Positions 32,747-41,208 of a stretch of DNA of 64,000 nt are shown piece after piece. The translations under genes and the position numbers were made by a program. The notes beneath the pieces were generated by a model. The model was not told the DNA's origin. It saw nothing but the letters and a program-made list of their open reading frames with translations, and did not search any database. Each line of letters opens with the position of its first letter. The first letter of the stretch is position 1. The stretch is from assembly GCF_900110025.1 (NCBI RefSeq), contig NZ_FOCE01000002.1:62001-126000 (forward strand). The letters run 5' to 3'. The stretch comes from Gemmobacter aquatilis (lineage in GTDB: Bacteria; Pseudomonadota; Alphaproteobacteria; Rhodobacterales; Rhodobacteraceae).

Positions 32747-32788
32747 AGTCTGCTAGAAACAGGGCTGTCTGACCGAGAGGAAGCCGCC

Positions 32789-34594
32789 ATGACGCTGAAC
32801 GCCACCATCGCCCGCGTGACCGACCGTATCCGCGCCCGATCTGACGCGACGCGCGGCACCTACCTTGCCCATATGCAGGCCGCCGCCCTCAAGGGCCCGG
32901 CCCGCGCGCATCTGTCTTGCGGCAATCAGGCCCATGCCTATGCCGCCATGACCACCGACAAGGCCGATCTTGCCGCCGCCCGCCTGCCCAATATCGGCAT
33001 CGTCACCGCCTATAATGACATGCTCTCGGCCCACCAGCCCTATGAAGATTACCCCAAACTGATCCGCGAGGCCGCCCGCCGCGCCGGGGCCACCGCACAG
33101 GTCGCCGGTGGCGTGCCCGCCATGTGCGATGGCGTGACGCAAGGCCAGGCGGGGATGGAACTGTCGCTGTTCTCGCGCGATGTGATCGCGCTGGCGGCGG
33201 GCGTCTCGCTTAGCCACAACACCTTCGATGCGGCGCTGTTCCTCGGCGTCTGCGACAAGATCGTGCCCGGCCTGATCATGGCCGCCGCCACCTTCTCGCA
33301 CCTGCCCGCCGTCTTCGTGCCCGCCGGCCCGATGACCTCCGGCCTGCCGAATGACGAAAAATCCAAGGTCCGCAACCTCTTCGCCCAAGGCGAAGTCGGC
33401 CGCGACAAGCTGATGGAGGCCGAGATGGCCTCGTATCACGGCCCCGGCACCTGCACCTTCTACGGCACCGCCAATACCAACCAGATGCTGATGGAGTTCA
33501 TGGGCCTGCACCTGCCGGGCGCCAGTTTCGTGAACCCCGGCACCCCGCTGCGCGAGGCGCTGACCCATGCGGCGGTGGACCGCGCGGCGCAGATCACCGC
33601 GCTCGGCAATGATTTCCGCCCGGCGGGCGAGATTCTGGACGAACGCGCCTTCGTCAACGGCATCGTGGGCCTCATGGCCACTGGCGGCTCCACCAACCTC
33701 GTGCTGCACCTGCCCGCCATGGCGCGCGCGGCGGGGATCATTCTGGATCTGGAGGATTTCTCCGATATTTCCGATGTCGTGCCGCTGATGGCCAAGGTCT
33801 ACCCGAACGGGCTGGCCGATGTGAACCATTTCCACGCGGCGGGGGGTCTGGGCTACATGATCGGGCAGTTGCTCGATGCGGGCCTGCTGCATCCCGATGC
33901 CAAGACCGTGGTCGGCGACGGCCTCGCCCTCTACCGGCAGGAACCCAAGCTGATTGATGGCAAACTGGTCTGGCAGGATGGCGCGGGTGACAGCCTGAAC
34001 GAAAAGATCCTGCGCCCCGCCCGCGATCCCTTTGCCACATCGGGCGGGCTGAAACAGCTGACCGGCAATCTCGGGCGCGGCGTGATCAAGGTCTCTGCCG
34101 TGGCCCCCGAACGCCATGTGATCGAAGCCCCGGCCCGCATCTTCCACGATCAGGAAGACGTGAAACGCGCCTTCAAGGCGGGCGAGTTCACCTCGGATAC
34201 CGTGGTCGTCGTCCGCTTTCAGGGCCCGCAGGCCAACGGGATGCCCGAACTGCACTCGCTGACCCCCACGCTGTCGGTGCTGCAGGAACGCGGGCTGAAA
34301 GTGGCATTGGTCACCGATGGCCGCATGTCCGGCGCCTCGGGCAAGGTGCCCGCCGCGATCCATGTTTCGCCCGAGGCGGCTTGCGGCGGCCCACTGGCGC
34401 GCCTGCGCAATGGCGACCTCATCCGGCTGGATGCCGTGGCAGGCACGCTGACCGTGCTGGCCCCCGATTTCGACAGCCGCACACCGATCACCGCCGATCT
34501 TTCTGCCAACACCCACGGCACCGGGCGCGAGCTGTTCGAGGCGTTCCGCCGCAACGTCGGCAATGCCACCGAAGGCGCCGCCGTCGTCGTCTGA
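32789..34594 (+). CDS. edd: Phosphogluconate dehydratase
   Basis: A 601-residue Fe-S dehydratase converting 6-phosphogluconate to KDPG in the Entner-Doudoroff pathway. Edd is told from dihydroxy-acid dehydratase (IlvD) by the N-terminal [16 protein letters not shown] and [20 protein letters not shown], and by the length of about 600. Cluster cysteines are in SLCG-like [27 protein letters not shown] and [27 protein letters not shown] and [17 protein letters not shown] are further conserved blocks. It is followed by eda after 129 bases, which include an inverted pair of dispersed repeats. Confidence 0.95.
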   Translation: MTLNATIARVTDRIRARSDATRGTYLAHMQAAALKGPARAHLSCGNQAHAYAAMTTDKADLAAARLPNIGIVTAYNDMLSAHQPYEDYPKLIREAARRAGATAQVAGGVPAMCDGVTQGQAGMELSLFSRDVIALAAGVSLSHNTFDAALFLGVCDKIVPGLIMAAATFSHLPAVFVPAGPMTSGLPNDEKSKVRNLFAQGEVGRDKLMEAEMASYHGPGTCTFYGTANTNQMLMEFMGLHLPGASFVNPGTPLREALTHAAVDRAAQITALGNDFRPAGEILDERAFVNGIVGLMATGGSTNLVLHLPAMARAAGIILDLEDFSDISDVVPLMAKVYPNGLADVNHFHAAGGLGYMIGQLLDAGLLHPDAKTVVGDGLALYRQEPKLIDGKLVWQDGAGDSLNEKILRPARDPFATSGGLKQLTGNLGRGVIKVSAVAPERHVIEAPARIFHDQEDVKRAFKAGEFTSDTVVVVRFQGPQANGMPELHSLTPTLSVLQERGLKVALVTDGRMSGASGKVPAAIHVSPEAACGGPLARLRNGDLIRLDAVAGTLTVLAPDFDSRTPITADLSANTHGTGRELFEAFRRNVGNATEGAAVVV

Positions 34595-34612
34595 GTTTCG
34601 CCTTCGGCGAGA

Positions 34613-34671
34613 GAGTATTTGGACCAGGATGAAAGCCGCACGTTTCGCCCTTCATCCTGGCAAAAATACTC
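34613..34671. repeat. Inverted pair of dispersed intergenic repeat cores between edd and eda
   Basis: The left arm (34613-34633) reads GAGTATTTGGACC + AGGATGAA. The right arm (34651-34671) is the complement of GAGTATTTTTGCC + AGGATGAA. They differ at three of 21 positions and can pair across a 17-base loop. Unlike the pairs between convergent genes, this one lies inside an operon. Confidence 0.7.
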
Positions 34672-34723
34672 CCGCCGGAGGCATCCGCCCTCTCCATCCG
34701 CGCCAGCGTCAGGAACAAGCAGC

Positions 34724-35365
34724 ATGACCCCGCAAGAAGCCTCGATCAAATCCGCCGCCCTCTGCCGCCTCGCCCCGGTCATCCCGGTGCTGGTGCTGGA
34801 CGATCTGTCCTTCGCCCGCCCGCTGGCCGAAGCGCTGGTGGCCGGTGGCCTGCCGGTGCTGGAAGTCACCCTGCGCACCCCTGTCGCACTGGACGTAATC
34901 CGCGCCATGGCCGAGGTGCCGGGCGGCGTGGTGGGCGCAGGCACGCTGCTGACCCCGGCTGATGTGAAGGCGGCCAAGGCCGCAGGCGCCACTTTCGGCG
35001 TCTCGCCCGGCGCCACCGACCGGCTGCTGGATGCCTGCGAGGAATACGACCTGCCGCTGCTGGCCGGGGCCGCCACCTCGACCGAGGTCATGGCCCTGCT
35101 GGAACGCGGCTACACCGTGCAGAAATTCTTTCCGGCCGAGGCCAATGGCGGCGCCCCGGCGCTGTCAGCCATCGGCGCGCCGCTGCCGCAGGTCAGCTTC
35201 TGCCCGACCGGCGGCATCAGCCTCGCCAAGGCGCCGGATTATCTGAAACTGCCGAATGTGCTGTGTGTCGGCGGCAGCTGGGTGGCGCCCAAGTCGCTGA
35301 TGCAGGCGGGCGACTGGGCCAGCATCACCAAGCTCGCCGCCGAAGCCGCCGCCCTGCCGCGCTGA
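34724..35365 (+). CDS. eda: 2-dehydro-3-deoxyphosphogluconate aldolase
   Basis: A 213-residue class I aldolase splitting KDPG into pyruvate and glyceraldehyde-3-phosphate. APVIPVLVLDDLSFARPLAEAL is the typical start, and LEVTLRTPVALDVI carries the catalytic Glu. GAGTLLTPADVKAAKAAGA is the middle strand, and YTVQKFFPAEANGG contains the Schiff-base Lys. CPTGGISLAKAPDYL and GGSWVAPK complete the phosphate site. I chose ATG 34724 rather than an upstream in-frame start because the latter would run through the repeat. Confidence 0.95.
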   Translation: MTPQEASIKSAALCRLAPVIPVLVLDDLSFARPLAEALVAGGLPVLEVTLRTPVALDVIRAMAEVPGGVVGAGTLLTPADVKAAKAAGATFGVSPGATDRLLDACEEYDLPLLAGAATSTEVMALLERGYTVQKFFPAEANGGAPALSAIGAPLPQVSFCPTGGISLAKAPDYLKLPNVLCVGGSWVAPKSLMQAGDWASITKLAAEAAALPR

Positions 35366-35380
35366 TCCGATCCGCGCCGC

Positions 35381-35650
35381 CTATTCGGCAAACCGCCCGG
35401 CGCGGCCGCCCCGGCGCCGCGCGGGCGGCGGGGCCTCCAGCGCCGCGTGCAACACGCCGGTCATCGGATGATCCGCCCGCCCGGCGCCGTAATGCGCGAT
35501 CAGCGCCGCCGCTGCCGCGGGCACTTCCACCCCAACCTTCAGGCTCAGCGCCCAATCCACGAAGATCGAGCGGCATTCCTCTGCCGTGATCCCCTCGATC
35601 GCATAGCTTTCGCGCACCAGCCCTTTCGGGTCCGCCTCTTCAAGCTGCAT
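35381..35650 (-). CDS. Small conserved-looking protein after glnE
   Basis: An 89-residue protein, MQLEEADPKGLVRESYAIEG to RRGGRAGRFAE. It has an acidic N-terminal half with EECRSIFVDWALSLKVG and a basic, arginine-rich tail. It starts inside the end of glnE (an 11-base overlap) after an AGGAG ribosome site, so it is translationally coupled to it. I do not recognise a characterised family; in many Rhodobacteraceae a hypothetical gene sits here. Confidence 0.65.
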   Translation of the reverse strand: MQLEEADPKGLVRESYAIEGITAEECRSIFVDWALSLKVGVEVPAAAAALIAHYGAGRADHPMTGVLHAALEAPPPARRRGGRAGRFAE

Positions 35651-38435
35651 CGCCCGCTCCTTCCAATCGTGCCGCGATCACCGCCGCCGCCGCCTCTGCC
35701 GCCGCCTCCAGCCGCGCCGTCAGCGCAGCACCATCCTCGGCCCCCGTTTCGCGCACCAGAAAAGCCCGGCCACCCTCGCCCAGCCGGTCCAGCTCCAGCG
35801 TTCCATCGGTCAGCAGCCGCGCCCCGGCCTGCAGGCGCCACATCACCCTGTAGGCGTCCAGCAAGATCCGCTCGTCCGAAAGCGACAGGAAACCGCTCTT
35901 CACCCCCGCATGGATCTGCCGCTCCACCTGCCGCGCCGGATCGGCGGCGCGCAGGGCCGCCGTCTGCGCCAGCAGTTCGATGTCCATCAGCCGCCCCGCG
36001 CCGTTCTTCGCCTCCCACGATCCCGCCGCAGGCTTGGCCGCCTGCAACCGCCCGCGCATCGCCGCCACATCCGCCAGCACGCTGGCCCCGCCCGCCTTGG
36101 CCGTCAGCACCGCGCGCCGCACCGCCTCCACATCCGCAGCCAGCCCCGCATCGCCCGCCAGCACCCGCGCCCGTGTCAGCGCCAGATGTTCCCAGGTCCA
36201 GGCCTCCTCCATCTGATAGCTGCGGAACCCTTCGATCGAGGTCGCCACCGGCCCCTGCCGCCCCGAGGGGCGCAGCCGCATGTCCACCTCATACAGCCGC
36301 CCCTCCGGCATCTGCGCCGTCAGCGCCGTCACCATCGCCTGCGTCAGCCGCGCGAAATAGGGCCGCGCCGCCAGCGGCTTCGGCCCCGTGCTGACCTCCA
36401 CCCCCTGCGCGTCATAGATCACGATCAGATCCAGATCCGACCCGGCATTCAGCCGCCCCGCGCCAAGGCTGCCCATCCCCAGCACCACCGCGCCGCGCCC
36501 CGGCGCCGGGCCATGGCGGCGGGCAAATTCCGCCTCCACCACCGGCCACAGCCCGGCCACCATCACCTCGCCCAGATCGGCATAGCATTTCGCCGCCTCG
36601 AACGCGTCGATCAGCCCGCGCAGATGATGCACGCCCACGCGGAAATGCCATTCCTTCATCCAGCGCCGCGCCGCATCCAGCTTGCGCTCGTAATCGGGAA
36701 CGTCGATCAGTGCGGTCGCCAGCCCCGCCCGCAACTGCGCCACCCCCGGCCAAGGCGCCCAGAATGACCCGCCGATCACCGCATCCAGCACCCCGGCATT
36801 GCGGCTCAGATAGCGGGCCAGCGCCGGGGTCGTTCCGGCAATATCGACAATCAGGTCGATCAGCACCGGATTGGCCTCGAACAGCGAAAAAAGCTGCACC
36901 CCCGCGGGCAGGCCCTTCAGAAACCCGTCCAGCGCCAGCAGCGCCTCGTCCGGGTTGGCCGCTTTCTGCAAGGCCTTCAGCAGCGTGGGGCGCAGCCGCT
37001 TGAAGATCTGCACCGCCCGTTCCGACCGCAGCGCCGGATAGGCGCGCCAGCCGTCCACAATGCCCCGCGCGGTGTCCGAAAGCTCCGGCCCCTCTTCCGC
37101 CGCCCCCGGCGCGAAAAACCCCTCGGCCAGCCGGTCTGTCCGCGCCAGCCGGTCGCGCAGATCGGCTCGAAACCGCGCCACATCGGTTTCACCGCAGAAA
37201 TACGCGATCCGCGCCACGCCGTCGGGGGTCACCGGCATCTCATGGGTCTGCGCATCCAGCACCATCTGCAAGCGATGCTCGATTTCCCGATGCGCGCGAT
37301 AGAGGTCGGTCAACTCCGCCGTCACCGGCTCGGGCACCCAGCCCTTCGCCGCCAGCGCCGCCAGCCCGCCCACCGTCGTGCGGTCACGCAGATCGGGGTC
37401 GCGCCCGCCTGCGATCAACTGCCGCGTCTGGGTGAAGAACTCGATCTCGCGAATCCCCCCCACCCCCAGCTTCATGTTGTGCCCCTCGATCACCACCGGC
37501 CCATGCAGCCCGCGGTGGTCGCGGATGCGCAGCCGCATGTCATGGGCATCCTGAATCGCCGCGAAATCCAGATGCTTGCGCCAGACAAACGGCGTCAGCG
37601 CCCGCAGGAACCGCGCGCCCGCCGCAAGGTCGCCCCCTGCCGGACGCGCCTTGATATAGGCCGCCCGTTCCCATGTGCGGCCCTGCGCCTCGTAATAGGC
37701 CTCGGCGGCGGCCATCGAGATGCAGACCGGCGTCACGCTGGCATCGGGCCGCAGCCGCAGATCGGTGCGGAACACATAGCCCTCGCCGGTGATGTCCGAC
37801 AGGATCGAGGCCATCTTGCGCGTCACGCGAATGAACCCGGTCCGCGCCTCCTGCCAGTCCGCCCCATAGCGCTCCTGATCGAACAAACAGATCAGATCAA
37901 TGTCGGACGAGTAATTCAGCTCGCCCGCGCCGCCCTTGCCCATGGCCAGCGCCACCATGCCGCCCGCCGTTTCGGCATCCTCGGGCCGTTGCCCCGGCAG
38001 CTTGCCCCGGCGAATCTCCTCGGCGACCAGCCGTTTCAGACACAGATCCACCGCCAGATCGGCCAGCCGCGACAGCGCGCCGGTCACCGCCTCCAGATCC
38101 CAGACGCCACCCAGATCGGCCAGCCCGGTCAGCAGCGCCACCCGCCGCTTCGCCTGCCGCAAGCCCGTGGGCAACTGATCCACCGGCAGCTCCGCCAGCG
38201 GCGCGAACACCGCGTCCAGCGTCCCTTCGGGCGCCCCGGCCAGCGCCGCGCGCAACCACTCCGCCTCGCGCCCCATCAGCCCGCGCAGATAGGGCGAACA
38301 GCCCGCCGTCCCCGCCAGCAGCCCGCGCAGCTCTGGCGCCAGATCGGCAAATTGTCCCGCCACATCCGCCCCGGCAGCGGCATCAAAGGCAATCGGAGAG
38401 CGGTTCAGGCGCGAGGCGAAATCAGCATGTGTCAT
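35640..38435 (-). CDS. glnE: Bifunctional glutamine synthetase adenylyltransferase/adenylyl-removing enzyme
   Basis: A 931-residue enzyme controlling glutamine synthetase by reversible adenylylation in response to PII. It has two nucleotidyltransferase domains. The first, around residue 230-300, contains MGKGGAGELNYSSDIDLICL (adenylyl removal), and the second, around residue 620-700, contains GMGSLGAGRLNAGSDLDLIV (adenylylation). Helical linker domains follow each (ELTDLYRAHREIEHRLQM). The start at ATG 38435 (MTHADFASRLNRSPIAFD) fits the family length; an in-frame extension by 244 residues has no family support. The C-terminus overlaps the next gene. Confidence 0.92.
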   Translation of the reverse strand: MTHADFASRLNRSPIAFDAAAGADVAGQFADLAPELRGLLAGTAGCSPYLRGLMGREAEWLRAALAGAPEGTLDAVFAPLAELPVDQLPTGLRQAKRRVALLTGLADLGGVWDLEAVTGALSRLADLAVDLCLKRLVAEEIRRGKLPGQRPEDAETAGGMVALAMGKGGAGELNYSSDIDLICLFDQERYGADWQEARTGFIRVTRKMASILSDITGEGYVFRTDLRLRPDASVTPVCISMAAAEAYYEAQGRTWERAAYIKARPAGGDLAAGARFLRALTPFVWRKHLDFAAIQDAHDMRLRIRDHRGLHGPVVIEGHNMKLGVGGIREIEFFTQTRQLIAGGRDPDLRDRTTVGGLAALAAKGWVPEPVTAELTDLYRAHREIEHRLQMVLDAQTHEMPVTPDGVARIAYFCGETDVARFRADLRDRLARTDRLAEGFFAPGAAEEGPELSDTARGIVDGWRAYPALRSERAVQIFKRLRPTLLKALQKAANPDEALLALDGFLKGLPAGVQLFSLFEANPVLIDLIVDIAGTTPALARYLSRNAGVLDAVIGGSFWAPWPGVAQLRAGLATALIDVPDYERKLDAARRWMKEWHFRVGVHHLRGLIDAFEAAKCYADLGEVMVAGLWPVVEAEFARRHGPAPGRGAVVLGMGSLGAGRLNAGSDLDLIVIYDAQGVEVSTGPKPLAARPYFARLTQAMVTALTAQMPEGRLYEVDMRLRPSGRQGPVATSIEGFRSYQMEEAWTWEHLALTRARVLAGDAGLAADVEAVRRAVLTAKAGGASVLADVAAMRGRLQAAKPAAGSWEAKNGAGRLMDIELLAQTAALRAADPARQVERQIHAGVKSGFLSLSDERILLDAYRVMWRLQAGARLLTDGTLELDRLGEGGRAFLVRETGAEDGAALTARLEAAAEAAAAVIAARLEGAGDAA

Positions 38436-38511
38436 GCGCCGACCATGCCGCCGCCCCCCGCCGCCGTCAACGCCCCCCGGATTGCCCCACACAGCGACCA
38501 CTCCCCCCTTC

Positions 38512-38575
38512 TTCTTTGCAAAAATACCCGCAGGGGGTGAATTGGCCGCAGGCCAAGAGGGGGCGCGCGCGCCCC
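38512..38575. repeat. Dispersed intergenic repeat, complete but diverged core
   Basis: In inverted orientation it reads TTTGCAAAAATACCC, then AGGGGGTGAATTGGCC, GCA, GGCCAAGAGGGGGC and GCCCCC. These are the three modules of the 17414 copy: the core, the TTGGCC/GGCCAA hairpin and the GGGGGC/GCCCCC hairpin. It lies between the divergent glnE and ybaK-like genes, and so cannot be only a terminator. Confidence 0.65.
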
Positions 38576-38633
38576 CTCGCTTCCCCTCCGCCCCAGAACC
38601 CGCTATCCCGGTTGCGCAAAACCGGAGCCGCCC

Positions 38634-39104
38634 ATGTCCAAAAGCCTCGCCCGCGTCATCGCCGCCCTGCAGGCCGCAGGCATCGCCAGCACCCCGCTGG
38701 AAATGGCCGCCGAAACCCGCACCGCGCCCCAAGCCGCCGCAGCGGCGGGCTGCGCGCTCGACCAGATCGTGAAATCCATCCTGTTCGCGGGCGAAACCTC
38801 TGGCCGGCTGTTCCTGTTCCTCACTGCCGGCGGCAATCAGGTGGACCCGGCGAAAGCCTCCGCCCTTGCCGGCGAATCCCTGGGCCGCGCCGATGCAAGG
38901 CAGGTGCGCGCCGTCACCGGCTTTGCCATCGGCGGCGTCAGCCCGATTGGCCACCTGACCCCCAGCCCCGAGTTTTTCGATCCCCGCCTGCTGGATTTCC
39001 CGCAGGTCTGGGGCGCCGCAGGCACGCCGCGCCACATCTTCCCCATCGCGCCGCAAGACCTGCTGCGCCTCACCGGCGCCACCCTCGCGCCCTTCACCGC
39101 CTGA
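38634..39104 (+). CDS. YbaK/EbsC family aminoacyl-tRNA deacylase
   Basis: A 156-residue single-domain editing protein. Conserved pieces are LDQIVKSILFAGETSG (the KS motif with the catalytic Lys), LFLTAGGNQVDPAKAS, VRAVTGFAIGGVSPIGH (the GxxPxG loop) and the terminal GTPRHIFPIAPQDLLRLTG. The family hydrolyses mischarged tRNAs or aminoacyl-RNA. The exact class (YbaK, ProXp or YeaK) cannot be read. It is followed after 37 bases by the TetR operator. Confidence 0.85.
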   Translation: MSKSLARVIAALQAAGIASTPLEMAAETRTAPQAAAAAGCALDQIVKSILFAGETSGRLFLFLTAGGNQVDPAKASALAGESLGRADARQVRAVTGFAIGGVSPIGHLTPSPEFFDPRLLDFPQVWGAAGTPRHIFPIAPQDLLRLTGATLAPFTA

Positions 39105-39107
39105 CCC

Positions 39108-39136
39108 TTGACCTGAAAGATACCTGATGGTATCTT
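39108..39136 (+). promoter_or_regulatory. Promoter of the TetR-SMR operon
   Basis: TTGACC (39108-39113) and TATCTT (39131-39136) are 17 bases apart. The expected transcript start (about 39143) falls within the ATG at 39142, which implies a leaderless tetR message. Confidence 0.5.
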
Positions 39137-39140
39137 TCAG
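39113..39140. promoter_or_regulatory. TetR-type operator (28-bp palindrome)
   Basis: CTGAAAGATACC, a TGAT centre and GGTATCTTTCAG form a perfect palindrome with 12-bp arms. It overlaps the -35/-10 region of the regulator gene and ends one base before the preferred ATG at 39142. This is a typical autorepression site for a TetR protein. Confidence 0.8.
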
Positions 39141-39141
39141 C

Positions 39142-39708
39142 ATGTCCAACGCACACCGCCGCCCCAAAACCCCCGATCAGACCCGCCGCGCCCTCCTGGA
39201 TGCGGCGGCCCGCCTTGGCATCGAAAGCGGCTTTGCCGCCGTCTCCCTGCCTGCCGTGGCCGAGGCGGCGGGCGTCACCAAAGGCGCGCTGTTCCACCAT
39301 TTCGGCTCCAAACAGGGCCTCGTCGCCGCCGTCTGCACCGACCTGCTGGATCAGATCGACGCCGAACTGGAAGAAGCCCTCGGACAAGACAGCGGCGGCT
39401 ACGGCACCTTCACCCGCGCCTATGTCACCTGCACCTTCGCCCCCCAAGGCGCCACCTCGCCCTGGTCCTCGCTGTCGCTCTCGGCCATCACCGACCCAGA
39501 TCTGGCCGCGATCTGGTCGCGCTGGATGACCGGCCGCCTGACCCGCCACGCCGAAACCGATGCCTTCCCCGAGCTGGAGATCGTCCGCCTCGCCACCGAC
39601 GGCTACTGGCTCGCCAATCTTCAGCACATGGACCCGGGCACCCGCGCCGCGCCCGCCGACCTGCACGCCCGCCTCCTCGCCCTCACCCGCAAGGCTTCCT
39701 CCGCATGA
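39142..39708 (+). CDS. TetR/AcrR family transcriptional regulator
   Basis: A 188-residue repressor. The N-terminal helix-turn-helix is evident: RALLDAAARLGIESGFAAVSLPAVAEAAGVTKGALFHHFGSKQGLVAAVC (landmark; the helix motif is VTKGALFHHFGSKQ). The ligand-binding part shows no helpful motif. I chose ATG 39142 because the in-frame ATG at 39127 lies inside the palindromic operator. It overlaps the next gene, an SMR pump, by four bases (ATGA), so the regulator and pump form one autoregulated operon. Confidence 0.88.
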   Translation: MSNAHRRPKTPDQTRRALLDAAARLGIESGFAAVSLPAVAEAAGVTKGALFHHFGSKQGLVAAVCTDLLDQIDAELEEALGQDSGGYGTFTRAYVTCTFAPQGATSPWSSLSLSAITDPDLAAIWSRWMTGRLTRHAETDAFPELEIVRLATDGYWLANLQHMDPGTRAAPADLHARLLALTRKASSA

Positions 39709-40046
39709 CCCCCTTCGCCACCTATGCCATCCTCGCCCTCGCCATCGCCGCCGAGGTTGCGGGCACCTCGCTCCTCGGCCTCAGCCAGCAATTCACCCGG
39801 CTCTGGCCGACGCTGGGGCTGGCGCTCTGCTATGGCTTTTCGTTCTACTGCCTGTCGGTCGTGGTGCGGCACCTGCCCATCGGCATCGTCTATGCGGTGT
39901 GGAGCGGCATGGGCATCGTGCTGATCGCCGGTGTGGGCTACGTCCTGTTCCGCCAGACGCTCGACACCTGGGCGGTGGTCGGCCTTGGCCTGATCCTGTC
40001 GGGCGTCGTGGTGATCAACACGCTGTCCAGCAGCGTGCAGCACTGA
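39705..40046 (+). CDS. Small multidrug resistance (SMR) efflux pump
   Basis: A 113-residue four-helix proton-coupled efflux protein. ILALAIAAEVAGTSLLGLSQ is the first helix with the essential Glu (Glu17), corresponding to EmrE Glu14. FYCLSVVVRHLPIGIVYAVWSGMG (in part) is the conserved second and third helix region with the AVWxG motif. It starts with ATGA overlap with the TetR gene, so its expression follows that repressor. The substrate is probably a quaternary ammonium compound or cation, but the inducer is unknown. Confidence 0.9.
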   Translation: MTPFATYAILALAIAAEVAGTSLLGLSQQFTRLWPTLGLALCYGFSFYCLSVVVRHLPIGIVYAVWSGMGIVLIAGVGYVLFRQTLDTWAVVGLGLILSGVVVINTLSSSVQH

Positions 40047-40067
40047 TCCGCCCCCTTCCGGCAAAAA

Positions 40068-40143
40068 TGTAAATTTGTTTTACATCGGCTCTTGAAGCCG
40101 GGCCCTGCCATGCGCATCTCCCTCAATGTGAAACGCCTTTACA
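40068..40143. promoter_or_regulatory. Twin TGTAAA-N5-TTTACA operators upstream of the DUF2852 gene
   Basis: TGTAAATTTGTTTTACA at 40068-40084 has perfect 6-bp arms. A second copy, TGTGAAACGCCTTTACA at 40127-40143, has one mismatch and starts 59 bases later. Both precede the ATG at 40169. The shared TGTN11ACA layout suggests cooperative binding of a dimeric regulator. Confidence 0.6.
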
Positions 40144-40168
40144 TGAACCCGCAAGCAGGAGACCGCCC

Positions 40169-40612
40169 ATGACCCCCGCCTTCCCCGCCGCCGTGACAGG
40201 CGGCCCCCGCAACCCGCTGCGCCGCGCCGCCGACTGGCTGGACGACCGTGGCAAACCCGCCTGGATCGCCGCCGTGGTGCTGGGCTTCATATTTGTCTGG
40301 CCCGTCGGCCTCGCCATCCTCGCCTATATGATCTGGAGCAAACGCATGTTCAGCAAATCCTGCGCCCAACGCCGCGCCGAATTTTCCGCCCACCGCTTCG
40401 GCGGGGCCTATCGCAGCTCCGGCAACTCGGCCTTCGACGCCTACAAGACCGAAACCCTGAAGCGTCTGGAAGATGAACAATCCGCGTTCGAAGGCTTCCT
40501 GCAACGCCTGCGCGAAGCCAAGGACAAGCAGGAGTTCGACCGTTTCATGGACGAACGCGCCCACAAGGCCGCCGAACCCGCCACGGTTGAAGACCCCGCA
40601 CCCCGCACCTAA
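40169..40612 (+). CDS. DUF2852 family membrane protein
   Basis: A 147-residue protein with one strong transmembrane helix (AWIAAVVLGFIFVWPVGLAI, residues about 29-48) followed by YMIWSKRMF. A long charged coiled-coil tail then runs TETLKRLEDEQSAFEGFLQR and DRFMDERA. This matches DUF2852 proteins of Rhodobacterales. No function is known. It has its own twin-operator promoter region, and a GGGGGGCC/GGCCCCCC hairpin (40623-40642) lies behind it. Confidence 0.8.
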   Translation: MTPAFPAAVTGGPRNPLRRAADWLDDRGKPAWIAAVVLGFIFVWPVGLAILAYMIWSKRMFSKSCAQRRAEFSAHRFGGAYRSSGNSAFDAYKTETLKRLEDEQSAFEGFLQRLREAKDKQEFDRFMDERAHKAAEPATVEDPAPRT

Positions 40613-40622
40613 GTGATAACCC

Positions 40623-40642
40623 GGGGGGCCAGACGGCCCCCC
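40623..40642. terminator. Hairpin between DUF2852 and RDD genes
   Basis: GGGGGGCC and GGCCCCCC form an 8-bp perfect stem around AGAC, 10 bases after the DUF2852 stop. No T-run follows, so partial termination or mRNA stabilisation is likely. Confidence 0.5.
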
Positions 40643-40670
40643 ACCCATCCCCTGCCACAGGAACCCGCCG

Positions 40671-41117
40671 ATGTTCGCCCTCTCCGCCCCGAACCTCCCT
40701 GACCCGGAGCGCCATGCCGAATTCTACGAGGGCGTCGCGTTCAAGCGCGGCCTCGCCTGGCTGGCCGATACGATCCTGATCGCGCTGATCACCGCGATCA
40801 TCGTGCCCTTCACCGCCTTCACCGCGCTGTTCTTCCTGCCCTTCCTGTTCCTGTTCATCAGCTTCACCTACCGGGTGCTAACGTTGGCAAACGGCTCCGC
40901 CACGCCGGGGATGCGGCTGATGAACATCACCTTCCTCACCCGCTATGGCGAGCGGTTCGACTTTGCGACCGCCTTCCTGCACACGCTGGGCTATACCCTG
41001 TCCATCGGCACGCTTCTGGTGCAGATCGTCTCGGTGTTCCTGATGTTCACCTCGTCGCGCGGTCAGGGGCTGACCGACCATGTGCTGGGCACTGTGGCGA
41101 TCAACCGCCCGCGGTGA
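40671..41117 (+). CDS. RDD family membrane protein
   Basis: A 148-residue membrane protein. [23 protein letters not shown] opens the RDD domain; the R-D-D residues appear as R in KRGLAW, D in LADT and D in [10 protein letters not shown] near the end. [20 protein letters not shown] is the cytoplasmic loop shared by the family. Functions are unknown, though some RDD proteins are Na+/H+ antiporters. It follows the DUF2852 gene in the same direction. Confidence 0.85.
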   Translation: MFALSAPNLPDPERHAEFYEGVAFKRGLAWLADTILIALITAIIVPFTAFTALFFLPFLFLFISFTYRVLTLANGSATPGMRLMNITFLTRYGERFDFATAFLHTLGYTLSIGTLLVQIVSVFLMFTSSRGQGLTDHVLGTVAINRPR

Positions 41118-41208
41118 AAACTGCATGAATTTTTCGCAACAGGGCGCTTGGCGACAGGCGCCCCGCTTGCTAACCTCAGGCGCAATCCACCCTATTCCCG
41201 TTCAGGTC

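Noticed and set aside
38436-39167. A 244-codon N-terminal extension of glnE.
   Set aside because: The extension runs antisense through the YbaK gene and an intergenic repeat and has no GlnE family match; the ATG at 38435 gives the normal length.
40068-40143. PpsR/CrtJ binding sites (TGTN12ACA) upstream of DUF2852.
   Set aside because: Both palindromes have an 11-base, not 12-base, spacing, and no photosynthesis genes lie here, so they do not match the known site.
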